DNA from: a virus
Virus record (IMG/VR): IMGVR_UViG_3300004463_000741
Span: 1 to 48,898 of that record
Strand: one strand, 5' to 3'
DNA: 48,898 bases
Shown piece by piece: positions 44,917 through 48,898 of the stretch. Position numbers and translations under genes: made by a program. Position 1 is the stretch's first letter. Each line of letters begins with the position of its first letter. The notes beneath the pieces are model-generated. The model was given only the letters and a program-made list of their open reading frames with translations, did not search any database and was not told where the DNA came from.

Positions 44917-45324
44917 TCAGAGCCGGAAGATGCGCAGCGACCCGTTGTCCCAGGCCACGTTGATGTCGCCCGAGTTCGGCTGCACCGGCAGTCCGGTGGC
45001 CGAGTCGATGTAGGCGATCAGCTGCGACGTCGCCGCCGAACCGGAGTCCTTGTAGATCACCAGCGCCTCGGACAGGTCACCGGTCGCGCCGGTGAACACC
45101 GGGTCGTCGGCGTCCGCGACACCGGCAGTGGCGTCCTTGCCCGTCAGGTTCGCCGAGGTCGCCACCCGCGCGCCCGACGGGATGTCGTCGAGGAAGTCGT
45201 GCGTCGCCAGGTTCACCGTGTAGTCGGCGGCGTCGACCAGGACGACCTTGATGTTGTCGGCCAGCCAGTCGATGTCGCCGGTCAGAAATGCGTTCCGCCC
45301 GGAGTCATAGAGCGCATTCGCCAT
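44917..45324 (-). CDS. Minor tail structural protein
   Basis: A 135-residue protein, ATG 45324. The opening ALYDSGRNAFLTGDIDWLADNIKVVLVDAADYTVNLATH is a strong pattern of actinophage tail structural proteins that sit between Dit-like and fibre genes. The rest is beta-rich (ANLTGKDATAGVADADDPVF) and ends in IFRL. Exact function not known. Confidence 0.76.
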   Translation of the reverse strand: MANALYDSGRNAFLTGDIDWLADNIKVVLVDAADYTVNLATHDFLDDIPSGARVATSANLTGKDATAGVADADDPVFTGATGDLSEALVIYKDSGSAATSQLIAYIDSATGLPVQPNSGDINVAWDNGSLRIFRL

Positions 45325-45337
45325 GTCGTCGTGCTCC

Positions 45338-46981
45338 TTATGCCGTGGATGTGTCGCTGTAATCGAGGTGGGCGGCGACCGCGGCGCCCGGCGGGGTGGT
45401 GCGCAGATAGATCGCGTTGACGCCGGGAGCCAGGTAGAACGGGGTGCGGGGCGGCTGCCACATGCCGTAGGCGTTCTGCCCGTTCAGCGTCACGACCGGC
45501 CTGCTCGCCGCGGTCACGTCCGCTGGCATGTCCCCGACGAGCTGCCCGCCGCCGGGCGGGATCGCGCCGACGGTCGCGAACGCGGAGCCGGTGGTGGCGT
45601 TGACCATCTCGACGCCGGTCACCTCGACGACGTCGCGGTTGTCGAAGCGGACCCTCGGGTAGGCGCGGCCGTTGCCGGCGTTGATCGCCGACACCACCGT
45701 CACCTCGGTCGCGCCGGCCGGGGTGACCGGCACCGCCACCGACCGGGCCTGCGCCCCGTAGATCCGCGGGTCCGACGCCAGCAGCGCCAGCGTCTGCGAG
45801 CGGAGCAGCAGCTGCACCGCGTCCAGCTCGTCCGACAGCGCGACGGGCCGGCACCGCACGAACTGCAGCGGGCGGCCCGGGCGCCGAAAGAGCAGCTCGA
45901 AGTCGTCGTCGCGGCGTGGGGTGAGCGCGGCGACCAGGTCCTGCGTGAGCTGCTCCAGCACCTCGTCGTTGTCGTCGTCCCAGTTCAGCTCGATCAGGAT
46001 CTGCCGGGACGACTGCAGGTCGACGCCGCGGGCCGCGCCGTCACCCAGCGGGAACTCCCCGTCGGAGGTGCGCACGTCGTGCCCACCCAGGCCGGTGACC
46101 TTGCCGATCCGGTAGGAGGTGCCCGGACCGATCAGCAGCCCGCTCGGCCCGCCGAGGCGCATCTGCAGGTTCCCGGGCCCGATCCACGCCGACCCGCCGT
46201 CGAAGGTGACCGCGTCCGGCATGCCGGTCGAGGTCATCGGGCCGAACACGTTCAGCTCGGCGCTGCCGCCGGTGAACGTGGCGGCGTCGGGCAGGTCCAG
46301 CGAGGTCATCAGGGCCGGGCCGAGGCTGCCGCCCCTGAACGTGACGACCGCGGCGACCCAGTCGCGCGACGTCGACAGGTTGCCGCGGAGCTCCCAGCTG
46401 GTCGCCGTCGTCGGCAGGGCCAGGTGCGCGGACAGGCGGGAACGCTGATTGTCGGAGTCGTAGCGGTCACCGATCGGGGCCGGCTGCTCCACGAGCTTCG
46501 CCAGCCCGCCGGAGAACCCGCCCTGCGTCGTCGACGAGTACCGCGACGCGATGAATCCCAGCACGGCCTCGTCGGCCTGGGCCAGGGTCCCCGTCAGCCC
46601 GGACCGCGGCTGGTTGGACCGACCCGACTGCACCGTGATCCGGTCCAGGGCGGAGCCCTGCGCGGCCCCGGTGATCTCGAACAGCATGATCTGTGAGCTG
46701 CGGTTGGAGCCGTTCACCACCCAGGCGCCGGTGATCGAGGGCGCGTTCTCCCACCGCCACACCGCCAGGGTGATCTCGCCGTCCTGCGTACGGCGGAACA
46801 CCGGCCAGCCGAACCCGGGCGGCGCGGTCAGCGAGTAGGTGCGCTCGTCGTCGTGGTTGGCCAACGACACCAGCACCAGCAGGCTCCCCTGCAGGGTGCG
46901 CTGCCCGAGCTGCACCGACGCCGTGCTCGGCTTCGTCGGCCCGGTGCCCTTGCCGTTGGCCGCGTACTGCCGCAGGTCCAC
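45338..46981 (-). CDS. Distal/minor tail protein
   Basis: A 547-residue protein, GTG 46981. Residues 1-220 form a beta-rich N-terminal domain (LQGSLLVLVSLANHDDERTYSL, SWELRGNLSTSRDWVAAVVTF). Residues 265-420 resemble a Dit/baseplate hub: YRIGKVTGLGGHDVRTSDGEFPLGDGA followed by LIELNWDDDNDEVLEQLTQDLVAAL. The C-terminus is a carbohydrate-module-like beta domain ending DYSDTS. Downstream of the tape measure in the transcription order. It may initiate tail assembly. Confidence 0.78.
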   Translation of the reverse strand: MDLRQYAANGKGTGPTKPSTASVQLGQRTLQGSLLVLVSLANHDDERTYSLTAPPGFGWPVFRRTQDGEITLAVWRWENAPSITGAWVVNGSNRSSQIMLFEITGAAQGSALDRITVQSGRSNQPRSGLTGTLAQADEAVLGFIASRYSSTTQGGFSGGLAKLVEQPAPIGDRYDSDNQRSRLSAHLALPTTATSWELRGNLSTSRDWVAAVVTFRGGSLGPALMTSLDLPDAATFTGGSAELNVFGPMTSTGMPDAVTFDGGSAWIGPGNLQMRLGGPSGLLIGPGTSYRIGKVTGLGGHDVRTSDGEFPLGDGAARGVDLQSSRQILIELNWDDDNDEVLEQLTQDLVAALTPRRDDDFELLFRRPGRPLQFVRCRPVALSDELDAVQLLLRSQTLALLASDPRIYGAQARSVAVPVTPAGATEVTVVSAINAGNGRAYPRVRFDNRDVVEVTGVEMVNATTGSAFATVGAIPPGGGQLVGDMPADVTAASRPVVTLNGQNAYGMWQPPRTPFYLAPGVNAIYLRTTPPGAAVAAHLDYSDTSTA

Positions 46982-46982
46982 G

Positions 46983-47402
46983 TCAGGACCCGCCGGCGGG
47001 GATCTCCAGGGTGCCCAGGGGGACCTCGACCGGGCTGTTCCCGGAGCGGGCGCTGATCGGCACGTTCAGCGGGACCGTCCACCGCGGGGTGCCGCCGGTC
47101 GCGGCGGTGAAGAACCCGATCTCGACGAACACGCCCCACGTCCCGGTCGGGTTGGGGAACTCGATGTCGGTGCCGTTGGTCTTCGTGGTGCGCCCGCCGG
47201 CGGTCGCCGCGGCCGGGAAGTTCGCGGCGTTGTTGGTCTTGGCCGACCGCGCGTAGGACCCGACGCCGATGGTCGGCTCGGTGAAGCCGGACCCGTCAGC
47301 ACTCGACGGCGTCGTCGACCCGCCCACGTACCACGTCGCGGGCGAACCGGACCCGAACCGAGAGTCGAGCAGCGTGCGGAGCTCGTCGTGCTTGGCGCCC
47401 AC
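46983..47402 (-). CDS. Small tail structural protein
   Basis: A 139-residue protein, GTG 47402 with GGAGG 8 nt upstream. Short N-terminal helix (VGAKHDELRTLLDSRFGSG), then a Gly/Thr/Ser-rich beta body (WYVGGSTTPSSADGSGF, WGVFVEIGFFTAATGG). It directly follows the tape measure gene. Such small proteins at this place often sit in the distal tail. Otherwise unassigned. Confidence 0.68.
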   Translation of the reverse strand: MGAKHDELRTLLDSRFGSGSPATWYVGGSTTPSSADGSGFTEPTIGVGSYARSAKTNNAANFPAAATAGGRTTKTNGTDIEFPNPTGTWGVFVEIGFFTAATGGTPRWTVPLNVPISARSGNSPVEVPLGTLEIPAGGS

Positions 47403-47448
47403 GGGCGAACCTCCAGGGGGGTGACGTGCAGGGGACAGCGGGCGGTGG

Positions 47449-48898
47449 TCAGCTGGGCATGCGCATACGCCACTGCGCGGCGCGCGCCACCTCGACCGGG
47501 TCGGCCGCGGAGCTGGTGACAGTGATCGGGCGGGCCTCACGCACAGCAGCGGCAAGGTCCCCGAACTGAGCGCGTAGCGCCCCCACCTCGGAGCGGAGCT
47601 GACCGTTCGCGGACAGCACCGCCGCGGCGATCGGGGCCGTCGATACCTGCGTGCCGCGGCGTACGTCCATGCCCTGACGGAGGCCAGCCACAACCGCGGT
47701 GGCCGCGACTGGGCTGCTCGCGGCGGCGCTACCGATGCCGCGCGGAAGTAGGCCGAACCCCATGCGTTGGGCTGTAAGCCCCAAGATCGACACCGATCGC
47801 GGTGAGGAGTTGACCGGGATGAACGCCTCGTCGCCCTGCATCCGGTCGCCGATGATCCGCAGCTGCCTGGCGGGCACCACCTCGGCGCGGGCCGCGGACA
47901 TCCACCGCATCCCGCCCGAGGCGTAGGCGGTGGCGTAGGCGCCACGGGCCCGGGGTACCGCGTAGGCGCCGAGCGCGCGTTCGGGGATGACCTTCTTCCC
48001 GACCCCGGTCGACAGGCCGCCGACGGACTGGATGTAGACGGTGTGGGTCGAGGTCTTCGGGATGCGGTTCAGGACGGGGGTTGCCTGGTCGTTCGCCGCG
48101 ATCGTCATCAGCGCCCGGGCGGCGTTGGTGTCACGCAGGATCGCGCCGAGCACCTGCTGCGCCGGGATGGACTGGCCGTTGATGGTGACCGTGCCGGCGC
48201 CCGAGCTGATCGCCGACAGGGTGTCGCGCAGGACCGCGGCGGCGGGCACGGCCTGCCCGTTGATCGTGACCGTCGCCCCGGACGTCTCGATCTGGTTGAG
48301 GATCATCGACAGCGCCGTCGAGGCGGGCACGGCCTGCCCGTTGATGGTGACCGTGGCCGCTCCGGCGGCGATCTGCCCGAGCACCGTCTGCAGCGCCACC
48401 CCGGCCGCCATCGGGTTGCCGTCGATGTTCACCGACCCGCCGGCGCCGTTCACGACCCCGATCAGGGCGTCGAGGTCGGTGAGCGCCTGCTGCGTTTCCA
48501 GGTTCACCGCGACGTCGCCGTCGCGCATCCCGTCGAGCAGGGTCTGGGTGTCGACGATCTTTCCGGTCTCGGGGTCGACGGCGATCGTGACGGTGCGCCC
48601 GTCCGGCAGTGTGAGTACCTGCGTGGCGAAACCCAGCGCGGCAGCTCCCGCAGACAGGGCTTGCAACTGTGCGTCGGACAGGTTGGCGACGTGGCCGAGC
48701 AAGGCATCGCGGGCCGGCCCCTCGGCGGCCGCGGCCATGTTGAGCAGAGTCGCCCCGTACGCCGCCGTGCCCGCGTCCGCGCCACCCAGCCCTTCGGCGA
48801 CCCGCTGTGCCGATTGGGCCACCTGATCGGCGCTGGCCACGAACTCGTCGAGCGCCGCGGCCGCCTCCTCCGACCCGGCCCCGTGTTCGCGCACTGCG
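47449..48898 (-). CDS. Tape measure protein, C-terminal part (runs off window end)
   Basis: The frame is open at 48898, with at least 482 codons. Residues 100-250 contain four to five repeats with the core TINGQAVPA (GATVTINGQAVPA, GTVTINGQSIPA), followed by a region rich in Ala, Gly and Val (GLLPRGIGSAAASSPVAATAVVAGLRQG). The C-terminal 120 residues end in RAAQWRMRMPS. The GTG near 48892 is not a likely true start because the frame continues upstream. Taken with the N-terminal part at 1-1351 this would be a protein of about 930 or more residues, if the same gene. Confidence 0.85.
   Translation of the reverse strand, partial: AVREHGAGSEEAAAALDEFVASADQVAQSAQRVAEGLGGADAGTAAYGATLLNMAAAAEGPARDALLGHVANLSDAQLQALSAGAAALGFATQVLTLPDGRTVTIAVDPETGKIVDTQTLLDGMRDGDVAVNLETQQALTDLDALIGVVNGAGGSVNIDGNPMAAGVALQTVLGQIAAGAATVTINGQAVPASTALSMILNQIETSGATVTINGQAVPAAAVLRDTLSAISSGAGTVTINGQSIPAQQVLGAILRDTNAARALMTIAANDQATPVLNRIPKTSTHTVYIQSVGGLSTGVGKKVIPERALGAYAVPRARGAYATAYASGGMRWMSAARAEVVPARQLRIIGDRMQGDEAFIPVNSSPRSVSILGLTAQRMGFGLLPRGIGSAAASSPVAATAVVAGLRQGMDVRRGTQVSTAPIAAAVLSANGQLRSEVGALRAQFGDLAAAVREARPITVTSSAADPVEVARAAQWRMRMPS

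Noticed and set aside
1-48898. CRISPR array, rRNA or complete tRNA genes
   Set aside because: No regularly spaced identical repeats of 24-40 bp, and no rRNA or cloverleaf-type sequences were recognised by eye.

Overview
The window is almost entirely a temperate siphovirus genome of an actinobacterial host. The base composition is very GC-rich, GTG starts are common, and genes are packed with 1- or 4-nt ATGA/GTGA overlaps. Tail genes show a tape measure protein, a major tail protein and a frameshifted tail chaperone. No host genes, rRNA, tRNA or CRISPR were seen. A Pseudonocardiales-type host would fit, but the genus cannot be read from the sequence alone.

Layout. The two window edges both fall inside tape measure protein (TMP) coding sequence on the minus strand: the N-terminal 450 codons run off position 1, and a C-terminal part enters at 48898. 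If the ends belong together, one leftward (minus) transcription unit starts at a Cro-like gene at 30252. It runs through replication and accessory genes (30252-17489), HNH nucleases, small and large terminase (17374-12758), portal, protease, decoration and capsid (12738-8992), head structural/fibre genes, connectors and tail genes (8992-1), and the TMP across the edges. It ends with minor tail proteins, fibre, lysis genes and a terminator at 38251-38288. The two TMP parts do not join in frame at the exact edges, so bases are missing or altered there.

The oppositely oriented plus-strand segment (30379-38242) is the lysogeny and accessory module. It holds an XRE repressor divergent from the Cro-like gene, a tyrosine integrase, and a convergent excisionase. 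Then comes a block that looks borrowed from actinomycete conjugative elements or plasmids: a DUF2637 (SpdB-like) membrane protein, a small membrane protein, a 716-residue FtsK/SpoIIIE (TraB/TraSA-like) DNA translocase, a ParB-like protein, and a second XerC/D-like recombinase. A lipoprotein and an HTH regulator with its own paired palindromic operators are also in this block.

Replication genes: a prim-pol/AAA+ ATPase (23569-25725), a probable ssDNA-binding protein, a Cas4-like exonuclease, a RusA resolvase, and a cluster of six 10-bp iteron-like repeats just beyond the 3' end of the prim-pol gene.

Most notable points: (1) the phage/conjugative-element hybrid module; (2) a class 3-type intein inside the terminase Walker A motif; (3) a canonical G GGA AAA frameshift site in the tail chaperone; (4) three separate palindromic operator systems, two with apparently leaderless genes; (5) an iteron cluster that may be an origin or translocase recognition locus; (6) head and tail fibre proteins made of about 20-residue degenerate repeats.
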